The translations under genes and the position numbers were made by a program. 31,711 bases of DNA from positions 1-31,711 of IMG/VR virus record IMGVR_UViG_3300036401_000348; one strand, 5' to 3'. Below, piece by piece: positions 7,499-14,610 of the stretch (positions are counted from its first letter, which is position 1; each line of letters opens with the position of its first letter). Source of the DNA: a virus. The notes below the pieces were generated by a model. The model worked only from the letters and a program-made list of their open reading frames with translations. It had not been told where the DNA came from and did no database searches.

Positions 7499-8032
7499 AT
7501 GAGTATCGATATCGACGCGATGTTTGCAGGCATGGCCGGTGCGCAGATGAACGGCAAGGGTCGCAAGCTCGGCGATGGCAAGTACAGGGTCACGGCCAAG
7601 TCCCTGAAGCTGAAGAAGGGCGGGTACTACGGCGACAGTTTCATCTTCGAATTCGACATCGCGCAGTCGGCGAACGCCGATCACCCGGTCGGATCAGGGC
7701 GGAGCTACACGGTCAACCTGAAGTCCGACTACGCGATGGGGGACATGAAGGCGCTGATCTTCGCACTGATCATGGGCAAGGACCCGGGGTCGCTGGCCGA
7801 CATCAAGCGCTTCGCTGCGGAGCACGCTGAAGCGGTCGAGTGGTTCAAGGCGGCGATCGATCCCGACGTCGCGAAGAAGAGGCAGCTCGAGGAGAACTTC
7901 GTCGCTGGGCTTCAGGTCGACGTCGAGGTCGAGTGGCGCAAGTCCGAGAAGACCGGCAAGGATTGGGCGCTTCATCGTTGGAGCCCGGCCCCGGAGCCGG
8001 CGACCCCAAGCGGCCTAGCGAAGAAGATCTAG
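7499..8032 (+). CDS. DUF669-like ssDNA-binding protein candidate
   Basis: A 177-aa protein; ATG 7499 has AGAAGAGG upstream. The core (GDGKYRVTAKSLKLKKGGYYG ... FIFEFDI, then GSGRSYTVNLKSDYAMGDMKAL) is a beta-rich segment followed by helices. This matches the general pattern of phage DUF669 proteins, which bind single-stranded DNA, and it sits beside the helicase as those genes do. The last ~20 residues are Pro-rich (SPAPEPATPSG) with a short basic tail. The family call is from pattern, not from a diagnostic motif. The 3' end overlaps the convergent repressor gene by 18 bp. Confidence 0.55.
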   Translation: MSIDIDAMFAGMAGAQMNGKGRKLGDGKYRVTAKSLKLKKGGYYGDSFIFEFDIAQSANADHPVGSGRSYTVNLKSDYAMGDMKALIFALIMGKDPGSLADIKRFAAEHAEAVEWFKAAIDPDVAKKRQLEENFVAGLQVDVEVEWRKSEKTGKDWALHRWSPAPEPATPSGLAKKI

Positions 8033-8296
8033 AGGATCGACATCCAAGGCGGCAGCGAGTTTGGACAGGGTCTGAAGCGTCACGTTCGATTTTCCTGACT
8101 CGGCCCGCTGCCACTGCCTTGAGCTCAGCTCTTCTCTGGGCACCCGGCCTGCGACCTCTTCCACGCTGAAGTGATCTTCGGCGCGGCGCTTCCTTAGGTT
8201 CTGTGAAAGCTTCTTGCGCAGGTCCGTGTTGATCGTTCGCCAGGTCCGCGGCATCGATGTGTGGGGACGATCCGCCACATTTGTCGGGGCGACCAC
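8015..8296 (-). CDS. XRE-family HTH transcriptional repressor (cI/Cro-type)
   Basis: The only - strand gene in the left half. The reading frame gives 93 aa from GTG 8296, or 79 aa from ATG 8254 (starting MPRTWRTINT), which I think more likely by position before the domain. The C-terminal ~60 residues (LRKRRAEDHFSVEEVAGRVP ... SSRQWQRAESGKSNVTLQTLSKLAAALDVDP) are a clear XRE/Cro-CI helix-turn-helix with the usual E-x-G-K-x-N-V-T-L helix. There is no oligomerisation or peptidase domain. It is transcribed away from the + strand operon starting at 8584, and operator-like palindromes lie just upstream of it, as expected for an autoregulated lysogeny repressor. Confidence 0.8.
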   Translation of the reverse strand: MVAPTNVADRPHTSMPRTWRTINTDLRKKLSQNLRKRRAEDHFSVEEVAGRVPREELSSRQWQRAESGKSNVTLQTLSKLAAALDVDPLDLLR

Positions 8297-8337
8297 GACA
8301 CCAATGTAGTGGATCGGTCGACGAAACTACCTTGTGG

Positions 8338-8380
8338 TTCCATAGGCGCATGGAAACACTTCGCATTTTGCGAGGCGCAA
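8338..8380. promoter_or_regulatory. Cluster of three operator-like palindromes
   Basis: TTCCAT-AGGCGC-ATGGAA (8338-8355) is a perfect 6-6-6 inverted repeat. TCGCA-TTT-TGCGA (8361-8373) and TTGCG-AGG-CGCAA (8368-8380) are perfect 5-3-5 repeats that overlap each other. They lie 42-84 nt upstream of the repressor's GTG 8296. The two 5-3-5 sites share the core TGCG/CGCA and are the best candidates for repressor binding. Confidence 0.5.
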
Positions 8381-8515
8381 GGGTTGCACTTTTCCCGAAT
8401 TCGGTCATCGTAAGAACATGAGCAACTTGGCTGCAGAGATGCGGAGGAGTTGCTCAGCGGTCCCCAAGGCGGTCTCTCACCCGCTTCGGACCGAGTCCCC
8501 GGCGCTAGAAGCGCA

Positions 8516-8549
8516 GAGGGGCGTCGGGCTCTCACACCCGACGCCCCTC
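8516..8549. other. Perfect 13-bp hairpin upstream of the replication operon
   Basis: GAGGGGCGTCGGG (8516-8528), 8-nt loop, CCCGACGCCCCTC (8537-8549). No T-run follows on either strand, so it is not a standard intrinsic terminator. It may be a transcript-stability, attenuation or processing element in the leader of the operon starting at 8584. Confidence 0.7.
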
Positions 8550-8583
8550 CTACATTCGATCACCTGACTAAAGGACCAACCGA

Positions 8584-8814
8584 ATGATGTCTCACGATGA
8601 CACCGCGACGCGGTGCGTGCAAGGGCGTTTTTCTCGTTCGCTAACGAACGAATTGATGGGCAAGCTCGCGCGGTTGAGAGCGCGTCATGGTTTTGACGCA
8701 ACGACCGAATTTCCCGGCTACGCCTCTTCTGCCGAGTTAGCGCGAGCATACGCGCGCGAGCGTGCAGCTCATGCGGCGCCCCGGATTCCTGCACCGTTCG
8801 TCGGTGTTCCGTGA
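8584..8814 (+). CDS. Small hypothetical protein, first gene of replication operon
   Basis: A 76-aa protein starting at ATG 8584, with AAAGGA about 9 nt upstream. Central region LTNELMGKLARLRARHGFDATTEFPGYASSAELARAYARER is helical and charged. It is the first gene after the switch region and its stop overlaps GTG 8811. No family recognised; a small regulator or an early host-takeover protein are possible, without direct evidence. Confidence 0.5.
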   Translation: MMSHDDTATRCVQGRFSRSLTNELMGKLARLRARHGFDATTEFPGYASSAELARAYARERAAHAAPRIPAPFVGVP

Positions 8815-11042
8815 GCTGCCCAAGACTCGAGCGAGGCGTCGCAACGACCTCGCTCGGCTCTTTGAACACGAACAGGCGCAAGTCCCGGGCAAAGTCGGGC
8901 CCGTTCAAAGGGGAGATCAGGGCGCCCCACACCCTAACGGCGGCGGTCCTCGTCGCGGTGTGGTGCGCCTTGGCCCTCGTCATCGCCTTCGACACGGAAA
9001 CCGATCTCATCCGTCCGGGCCGGCACGCGCCGGCGCTCGCGTGCCTGACGTACCAATCTCCCGGCGCTGAGGCCGTCATCGTCCACGCGCGCGACGCCGA
9101 GCCCGTCATCCGCGGGTGGTTGCTGGATCCTGCCATCAGACTCGTAGGACACAACGTCGCCTATGACCTAGCTGTCATATGTGAGGCCTTCCCCCAGCTG
9201 CGACCGCTCGTGTTCGCGGCCTACGATGCAGATCGCATCACGGACACCCAGGTCCGGCAGTGGCTGCTCGACAACGCCGCCGGCTGCTTCCGCGGCCGAC
9301 CCGACGCCAAGGGGAAGTGGATTCCCTACGAGTACACGCTCGAGGCCCTGGCCAAGCGCGCCGGCGGGATGCAGCTGCAAAAGGACGGCTGGCGCCTGTC
9401 CTACGGCAACTTCCTCGAGACCCCGCTCGACCAGTGGCCCGCCCGCGCCGTCGAGGTGCAGGCCGCTGGCCGCGCCCGGATTCCTGCGTTGGAGGCTGCC
9501 CGCGCCGCCGACCCCGACAACAAGGCGCTCGCGAAGGAGCTCGAGTGGCTCCGCGAGATGTGCGCGTCTGATCCCGGGCAGTGCATCAAATACCCCCTCG
9601 ACGACGCCCGCGCGACGCTCGCCGTCTACCTCGCGCAGGAGCGTCACGTCGCGTACCTCGACGACCAGCACCGGCAGGCGCGCGCGTACTTCGCCCTCTA
9701 CCTCTCCTCTGTGTGGGGGCTCCGGACCGACAAGGAAGGCGTCGACGCGCTTCGGGGTGCGATCGAAGCCGAGCTCGAGGAGCTCGAGGAAGAGCTCGTC
9801 CTCGCCGGCCTGATGCGCGTCGACGGCTCGCGGGACACGAAGGCCGCCAAGGCGCGGATGGTCGAAGTCTGCCGTCGCGAGCGCATGGCGATTCCGCGGA
9901 CCGATGCGCACGAGAAGTGCGCGAAGGGCGAGGACCCGGACGCCTGCACCGAACACGTGAGCCTCGACTCCGACGCGTGCGAGCGAAGCGAGGACGAGCT
10001 CCTACTCTCCTACTCCCACGCGACGACGCTTCGAAAGGTCCTGTCGAACGACATTGTCGCGCTCGCCGGGGGCACGCTCTATCCGGTGCACACGCGGTAC
10101 GGCTTCGCCGCGACGGGCCGCACGACGTCAAGCAAGCCGAACATTCAGAGCCAGTCGAAGCGCGACGGCATCCGCGAGGCCTTCGTCCCGCGTCCGGGGA
10201 AGGTGTTCATCGAGGCCGACTTCCCGAGCCTCGAGCTCTACACACTGGCGCAGTGCTGCGTGTCGTGGCTCGGCAAGAGCCGGCTTGCTGAAGTCCTCAA
10301 CGCGGGGATGGATCCGCACCTCGGGCTCGCGGCCGTCATGCTGGGCCGCACGTACGAGGCTGCCCTGCAAGAGAAGGGCAAGTCCGAGGTGAAGAAGGCC
10401 CGCCAGCTGGCGAAGCCGGCGAATTTTGGTCGGCCGGGCGGCATGGGCGTCGCGAAGTTCATCGCGGCGACGCGCAAGGCCATGGGCCGCAAGGCGTTCG
10501 CGGAGCTCTTCGGGGCCACTCCGGAAGAACAAGAGAAGAAGGTGCGCGAGGTCTTCGCTTTCTGGGAACAGGCGTGGCCGGAGATGCCCGACTACTTCGC
10601 GCGGGTCAACGCCCTCCTCGACGAGGACACCGGCCGGGCCATGACCGAGACGCTCTTTACCAAGCGCGTCCGCGGGAACGCGACGTACTGCGCGACGGCG
10701 AACAACGGCTTTCAGGCGCTCGGCGCCGACTGCGCGAAGCACGCCGCGTGGCTTCTGGCGAAGGCTTGCTACGTGGACCAAGGGTCACCACTTTTCAACT
10801 CGCGCGTGGTCGCCTTCATCCACGACGAATTCATCGTGGAGACCGACGACGGCCCGGGCATGCACGAGGCGGCGTACGAGCTCGCGCGGCTCATGGGCGA
10901 GGGCGCGAACGCGTATCTGCCCGACGTGCCGATCCCGATCGCGAAGATCGAACCGACGGCGATGCGTCGTTGGTCGAAGAAGGCCGAGACGAAACTCGAC
11001 GCGGCCGGCCGTCTGCAGGTGTGGATGCCGGAGGCCGCGTGA
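8811..11042 (+). CDS. Family A DNA polymerase with 3'-5' exonuclease domain
   Basis: A 743-aa frame from GTG 8811 (GTGA overlap). Exo I is IAFDTET near residue 60 and Exo II is VGHNVAYDLAVI. Polymerase motif A is EADFPSLELYTLAQ (about 467), motif B RQLAKPANFGRPGG (about 534-547) and motif C FIHDEF (about 669-674). It copies the phage genome. Motif B differs from the bacterial form: the aromatic residue of NFGxxYG (Tyr766 in E. coli) is Gly here. Motif A has DFPSLE instead of DYSQIE. The first ~55 residues look unlike protein of the family, and a hairpin lies within this stretch, so an alternative GTG/TTG start shortly before Exo I (about 8960-8980) is possible. No 5'-3' exonuclease domain. 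Confidence 0.9.
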   Translation: MSCPRLERGVATTSLGSLNTNRRKSRAKSGPFKGEIRAPHTLTAAVLVAVWCALALVIAFDTETDLIRPGRHAPALACLTYQSPGAEAVIVHARDAEPVIRGWLLDPAIRLVGHNVAYDLAVICEAFPQLRPLVFAAYDADRITDTQVRQWLLDNAAGCFRGRPDAKGKWIPYEYTLEALAKRAGGMQLQKDGWRLSYGNFLETPLDQWPARAVEVQAAGRARIPALEAARAADPDNKALAKELEWLREMCASDPGQCIKYPLDDARATLAVYLAQERHVAYLDDQHRQARAYFALYLSSVWGLRTDKEGVDALRGAIEAELEELEEELVLAGLMRVDGSRDTKAAKARMVEVCRRERMAIPRTDAHEKCAKGEDPDACTEHVSLDSDACERSEDELLLSYSHATTLRKVLSNDIVALAGGTLYPVHTRYGFAATGRTTSSKPNIQSQSKRDGIREAFVPRPGKVFIEADFPSLELYTLAQCCVSWLGKSRLAEVLNAGMDPHLGLAAVMLGRTYEAALQEKGKSEVKKARQLAKPANFGRPGGMGVAKFIAATRKAMGRKAFAELFGATPEEQEKKVREVFAFWEQAWPEMPDYFARVNALLDEDTGRAMTETLFTKRVRGNATYCATANNGFQALGADCAKHAAWLLAKACYVDQGSPLFNSRVVAFIHDEFIVETDDGPGMHEAAYELARLMGEGANAYLPDVPIPIAKIEPTAMRRWSKKAETKLDAAGRLQVWMPEAA
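8828..8856. other. Perfect 9-bp hairpin at the start of the polymerase frame
   Basis: CGAGCGAGG (8828-8836), 11-nt loop, CCTCGCTCG (8848-8856). It lies immediately after the GTG 8811 start and before the conserved exonuclease domain. It could control polymerase translation or mark an untranslated leader. Confidence 0.55.
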
Positions 11043-11632
11043 GCGGCGCCGTCAGGGGCGGCGAAGAATCGACACTTAGCGCGCAGAAACCCCCTAGTAG
11101 GAAGTGCCCCTCGACCCTTGTTAGCCCTATGACGACGGGGGCAGACTACGAGTTTCTCGTGCGCACGCTGGCGCGTCGCTATGCCAGGCGCGAAGCCGAT
11201 CTCGAGGACTGCGAGCAAGAGGCGCGCATCGCGGTGTTGAGTGGGCTCCGCGACTGGCGGCCGGAGACGGGCAAGATCTCGAGGAAGAACTACGTCGCGT
11301 TCCGGATCAAGCATGCTCTGAAAGAGTACGTGCGGAGCCGCTACCGCCCGGGGCTCGTAAGCCTCGACGAGGACGTCGGCGACTTCAAGGAAGAGTCAGG
11401 TGGAGTTTCGCGGCATGAGGTGATCGGCGCGCCGCCGTCGCAGGAAGAAGCCGCTCACGCGTCGCGCGTCGCCGAGCGCATCGATCGACTGCCCCATCGC
11501 CTGCGCGAGATCCTCCAAATGCGCGGCGAGCGCATGACGCAGGAAGAGATCGCGAACGAGCTCGGGATCTCTCAGCAGCGCGTCGACCAATTGAATCGCA
11601 AGGCGCTCGACCAGATCGGAGATGCGGCATGA
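11039..11632 (+). CDS. Sigma-70-like RNA polymerase sigma factor
   Basis: A 197-aa protein from GTG 11039, which overlaps the polymerase stop (GTGA) and has GGAGG just upstream. An ATG at 11129 (MTTGADYEFL, 167 aa) starts nearer the conserved part and is the alternative. Region 2: DLEDCEQEARIAVLSGLRDW followed by YVAFRIKHALKEYVRSRY. Region 4: LPHRLREILQMRGERMTQEE followed by IANELGISQQRVDQLNRKAL, a clear HTH. This is a small sigma factor of the ECF or phage late-gene type. It probably directs host RNA polymerase to phage promoters, perhaps those of the - strand late operon. No consensus site was identified. Confidence 0.8.
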   Translation: MSGAVRGGEESTLSAQKPPSRKCPSTLVSPMTTGADYEFLVRTLARRYARREADLEDCEQEARIAVLSGLRDWRPETGKISRKNYVAFRIKHALKEYVRSRYRPGLVSLDEDVGDFKEESGGVSRHEVIGAPPSQEEAAHASRVAERIDRLPHRLREILQMRGERMTQEEIANELGISQQRVDQLNRKALDQIGDAA

Positions 11633-11928
11633 CTCACCGCGCCGATCCCGCACAGGTACGCGTCTCAATCCGGCGCCTCGTCGATGGCAGCTACACGGCG
11701 ACGCTCGAGGAGCGCCCGCCGATGAAGATCGCCAAGTCGGGCCGCACCGCCGAGGCCGCGGTCACCGACGCCCTCGCCTCGGCCCATCACCACGGGATGC
11801 GCGGCGTCAACACGCGCGCCCCGCGCACCTACGAGTGGCCGCTCGACGAGGACGTCGATTGTTCGGGCCCGACGAGCCCCTTGATCCAACGCGACACCGT
11901 ACCAACGACGAAGGAGTGTGCAGCGTGA
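11629..11928 (+). CDS. Small hypothetical protein
   Basis: A 99-aa protein; ATG 11629 overlaps the sigma-factor stop (ATGA). The first half (RVSIRRLVDGSYTATLEERPPMKIAKSGRT) reads as a two-strand hairpin with a following helix (AEAAVTDALASAHHHG), resembling a small dsRBD- or HicB-like fold, but no family is clear. The C-terminal half is Pro/Thr-rich. Confidence 0.5.
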   Translation: MTHRADPAQVRVSIRRLVDGSYTATLEERPPMKIAKSGRTAEAAVTDALASAHHHGMRGVNTRAPRTYEWPLDEDVDCSGPTSPLIQRDTVPTTKECAA

Positions 11929-12092
11929 TGTCCCGACCCGGCCCGAAGTTCACCTCGTGTCCCGTGCTCATCCCTCGCTACGAGGTGCCAGAGGTCCCGC
12001 TGCAGCTGCCGACGCAGGAAGTCGTCGTGCAGCGCGGGCCGGCCGAAGTTCGGCCCGATACGACCTACTGCATCGTGCGGAGACGCTCGTGA
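11925..12092 (+). CDS. Short hypothetical protein
   Basis: A 55-aa protein. GTG 11925 overlaps the previous stop; ATG 11928 is the next codon and equally possible. AAGGAG at 11911-11916 serves either. Sequence is Pro- and Val-rich (VPEVPLQLPTQEVVV). No family. It overlaps the sliding clamp gene by GTGA. Confidence 0.4.
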   Translation: MMSRPGPKFTSCPVLIPRYEVPEVPLQLPTQEVVVQRGPAEVRPDTTYCIVRRRS

Positions 12093-12793
12093 GGGTCACG
12101 GCATCCGAGTTGGCCGGGGCGCTGAAGGCCGCGGCGATGTTCGCGTGCACCGACGAGACGCGCGCACACATGAACTGCGTCCACGTCGAGGCGGTCGGCG
12201 GCGCGCTGCGCCTCGTCGCGAGCGACGGGCACACGATGTGGTGCTGCGAGGTGCCGGCCGAGGACTCGGCGAGCGACCCCGCGCCGGTGCACCAGACGCC
12301 CTGGAACGTGCGCCTCGACGATGTCGACCTGATCGTGCGCGCGCTAAAGGACGCCGGCGAGGTCGAAGTGTCCGTCGCCAAGCGAGAGATCTGCGGGGAG
12401 TCGTTCCCGAACGCGAGTGAGGATTTCGTCCCGTACGCGGTCGTGCTGCCGTACGCCCTCGAGCAAGCGCCGGGGAAGAACCTCCCCGAATTCGCAGCCG
12501 ACTACGTCGCGCGGGCGTGCGAGGCGCTCGCGGCGTACGGCAAAGGCTTCGCGCCCGAGGTCCCGAAGAAGGGGTCGAAGCACGACAAGGAGGCCGCGCG
12601 CACGGCGCGTGACGGCTTCCTCTCCCCCGCCGTCGCGTGGCGCATCGGCGGGGCGCTCGACCCCGCGATCTTCTACTCGCCCAAGTTCCCGGCCGCGTTC
12701 GCGCTCGTCATGCCCCGTCGGGGCGACGGTGGCGCGCCGAGCATCGAGGCGTTCTTCGACCGGTGCCGGGAGAGGAAGGGGAGGGCGGCATGA
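12089..12793 (+). CDS. Sliding clamp-like protein (DNA polymerase III beta family)
   Basis: A 234-aa protein from GTG 12089 (GTGA overlap). The first ~110 residues follow the beta-clamp domain pattern: VTASELAGALKAAAMF, then HMNCVHVEAVGGALRLVASD, then WNVRLDDVDLIVRALKDAGE and SFPNASEDFVPY, compared with the usual LL..L, LRL.ATD and FPN..D of the beta subunit. The C-terminus ends AAFALVMPRR, like the VVMPMR tail of bacterial beta. The length is that of a two-domain clamp (compare T4 gp45, 228 aa) rather than the three-domain bacterial 366 aa. It would tether the polymerase encoded just upstream. The middle is Lys-rich (about residues 148-170). Homology is by pattern only. Confidence 0.6.
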   Translation: MRVTASELAGALKAAAMFACTDETRAHMNCVHVEAVGGALRLVASDGHTMWCCEVPAEDSASDPAPVHQTPWNVRLDDVDLIVRALKDAGEVEVSVAKREICGESFPNASEDFVPYAVVLPYALEQAPGKNLPEFAADYVARACEALAAYGKGFAPEVPKKGSKHDKEAARTARDGFLSPAVAWRIGGALDPAIFYSPKFPAAFALVMPRRGDGGAPSIEAFFDRCRERKGRAA

Positions 12794-13071
12794 GCACCGA
12801 GGGAGACGAGTGGATCACGCGCGACGGCCGGCGCATGCGCACGAGCGAGATGACGGAGGGGCATCTCGCCAACGCGCTGGCACTGTTCGAGCGCCGTCGG
12901 CTCGCGGGCCCCCTCGTGCCCCCGTGGCTATTCGTCGACTTGGCCGGCGCCGATCGATTCTCGTTGGTCGAGAAGCGCCTCGCCAAGCTCCGCGCCGAGG
13001 ACGCGCGCCGTGGCTCGGGGCCGATGCGCGCGCTCGCCGACGTGCGCATCCGCGCGGGGTTGGCACCGTGA
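12790..13071 (+). CDS. Small hypothetical protein
   Basis: A 93-aa protein; ATG 12790 overlaps the clamp stop (ATGA). The sequence (EWITRDGRRMRTSEMTEGHL, then a charged LVEKRLAKLRAEDARR) is mixed alpha/beta. No recognised family. Confidence 0.5.
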   Translation: MSTEGDEWITRDGRRMRTSEMTEGHLANALALFERRRLAGPLVPPWLFVDLAGADRFSLVEKRLAKLRAEDARRGSGPMRALADVRIRAGLAP

Positions 13072-13199
13072 CGCCCCTCGAATACTGGGAAGTCCTGTAC
13101 GTCGAGCACGCCCGGTACTTGGCGCGGGCTGCCCCGTCGTGGCGGGGCTACTTGCGAGTGCTCGAACGGCACCTCGACATGTGCATGGGGGCACCGTGA
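13068..13199 (+). CDS. Tiny hypothetical protein
   Basis: A 43-aa ORF from GTG 13068, with GTGA overlaps on both sides (13068-13071 and 13196-13199). Sequence is amphipathic and aromatic-rich (YWEVLYVEHARYLARAAPSW). No family recognised; overlap pattern is the main support. Confidence 0.45.
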   Translation: MTPLEYWEVLYVEHARYLARAAPSWRGYLRVLERHLDMCMGAP

Positions 13200-13402
13200 G
13201 CTCGACCGAGCTCCTCACCGTCGACGAGGTCGCCGAGGTCCTGCGCACGACCCCGAACGCGGTCCGAATCATGGTGTGCCGAGGCTCGCTTCCCGGCGTC
13301 GTGCGCCTAGGCCGGCGGGTGCTCGTCCGGGCCGAGGACTTGCGCCGGCACCTCGGGCTGCTACAGACCCAAGCGCCGAGTGGGTCCGCCTCGTCGAGGT
13401 GA
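13196..13402 (+). CDS. Excisionase-like / MerR-type HTH DNA-binding protein
   Basis: A 68-aa protein from GTG 13196. TVDEVAEVLRTTPNAVRIMV followed by GSLPGVVRLGRRVLVRAEDL is the helix-turn-helix and wing pattern of the excisionase/HTH_17 family. Being just before the integrase, it probably acts as a recombination directionality factor that shifts the integrase to excision. A simple transcription factor is the alternative. Confidence 0.7.
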   Translation: MSSTELLTVDEVAEVLRTTPNAVRIMVCRGSLPGVVRLGRRVLVRAEDLRRHLGLLQTQAPSGSASSR

Positions 13403-13405
13403 CCC

Positions 13406-14551
13406 ATGACCGTTTCCGTTCGCCCCCGCTCCGGTGGGTGGCTCGTTGACATCCGCTTCCGCTGGCCCGACGGCGCGCGCTACCGCGACCGCATTCAGGC
13501 ACCCGTCGACGCCAAGTCGGCGGCGCTGCGGTGGGGGCAGGCGCGCGAGGCCGAGCTCCTCAGGGGCGGCCGCGCGGCGCTTCTCCCGCCCCCGCCGCCC
13601 CCGAAGGTCCTGTCCTTCGCCGAGCTCTGGTGCCGCGTCCTACAGGACCACTACCGCGCGAACAGGAAGAAGCCCTCGACGATCGAGGCTGCGGAGACGG
13701 CGTATCGCATCCACTTGGGGCCGCTCCTCGGGAAGAAGTCGATTGACGCCATCGGGGTCGCGGACATTGCCGCGCTGAAAGGCGCGCTCTCGCACCTGCG
13801 ACCGAAGACCGTGAACAACGTGCTCTCGGTGCTGTCGCGGTGCCTGCGCTGCGCGGTCGAGTGGGAGCTCCTCGTGCGCCGGCCGAAGGTCGGGCTCCTC
13901 GCCGCGGCCGCAACTGAGAGTGCCTTCTACGAGGTCGACGAGTACCGGCGCCTCGTCGAGGCCGCGCGGCGCACCTCGAGCGGACACCTCGTGCTCGTGC
14001 TCCTTGCCGGATCGGCGGGCCTGCGCCGGGGCGAGATCCGGGCCCTGAAGTGGACCGACCTCGACATGGCCCGCAAGGTGGTCAAGGTCCGGCGCGGGAT
14101 CTGGCGCGCCGAGGAGGGCACCACGAAGGGCGGCCGCGAGCGCCCCGTGCCGATGACGGCCGAGCTCCACGCCGCGTTGGTGAAGCACCGTCACCTTGCC
14201 GGCGAGCGCGTGCTGTACTCGGCGAAAGGGCGCGAGCTGTCGAACCGGACCGTGCGCAACTGGCTCGGCACCGTGCTCCGACGTGCCGGCCTGCCCGTCG
14301 CGACGACGCCCGAGGGGAAGAACAGGCGCGACATCGGCGCGATCCATCGGCTGCGGCACACGTTCTGCTCGCACCTCGCGGCGGCGGGCGTGCCGGCGAA
14401 GGCGATACAGGAGCTCGCGGGGCACGCCGATCTCAAGACGACGATGCGGTACATGCACCTGGCGCCGGGAGATCGCGATGGGGCGATGGCGACGCTATCG
14501 GGGTACTACGCGGGCGATGTGAGCACGGCCCGGGCAGTGCGCACAGGGTGA
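13406..14551 (+). CDS. int: Tyrosine-recombinase integrase
   Basis: A 381-aa protein from ATG 13406, three bases after the HTH gene. N-terminal arm-binding region (FRWPDGARYRDR), a core-binding domain with FAELWCRVLQDHY, and the catalytic domain. Catalytic residues: R207 in GLRRGEIRAL, a Lys in TTKGGRERPVPM, H313-x-x-R316 in IHRLRHTFCSHLA, a second His in LAGHADLKTTM, and the nucleophile Tyr349 in YMHL. It integrates the phage at a tRNA/tmRNA 3' end; the attP-like sequence lies about 320 nt downstream, as is usual for such phages. A complete, apparently functional enzyme. Confidence 0.95.
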   Translation: MTVSVRPRSGGWLVDIRFRWPDGARYRDRIQAPVDAKSAALRWGQAREAELLRGGRAALLPPPPPPKVLSFAELWCRVLQDHYRANRKKPSTIEAAETAYRIHLGPLLGKKSIDAIGVADIAALKGALSHLRPKTVNNVLSVLSRCLRCAVEWELLVRRPKVGLLAAAATESAFYEVDEYRRLVEAARRTSSGHLVLVLLAGSAGLRRGEIRALKWTDLDMARKVVKVRRGIWRAEEGTTKGGRERPVPMTAELHAALVKHRHLAGERVLYSAKGRELSNRTVRNWLGTVLRRAGLPVATTPEGKNRRDIGAIHRLRHTFCSHLAAAGVPAKAIQELAGHADLKTTMRYMHLAPGDRDGAMATLSGYYAGDVSTARAVRTG

Positions 14552-14610
14552 GAGCGATCTTGCGGGCCAGCACGACCTACGACCCCGATACCGACGGATG
14601 AGTCGTGCGC

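Larger units (their letters stand above)
8297..8583. promoter_or_regulatory. Switch region between repressor and replication operon
   Basis: A 287-nt region with no convincing gene. It holds three operator-like inverted repeats (8338-8380), a palindrome CCGAATTCGG at 8395-8404, and a perfect 13-bp hairpin at 8516-8549. TTGCAC at 8384-8389 could be a -35 box for rightward transcription, but no good -10 box is seen. By position it should contain the divergent promoters for the repressor and for the + strand operon. Confidence 0.6.

Noticed and set aside
8395-8404. Palindrome CCGAATTCGG as repressor operator
   Set aside because: A 10-bp palindrome without spacing or repeats; it has no similarity to the other palindromes in the region and may be chance.
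8418-8567. 49-codon + strand ORF (MSNLAAEMRRSC...)
   Set aside because: No ribosome binding site, overlaps the regulatory region and hairpin, and its composition is not convincingly protein-like. A leader peptide cannot be excluded.
13640-14458. 272-aa - strand ORF over the integrase
   Set aside because: Shadow frame of the clearly functional integrase gene; no domain or ribosome binding site.
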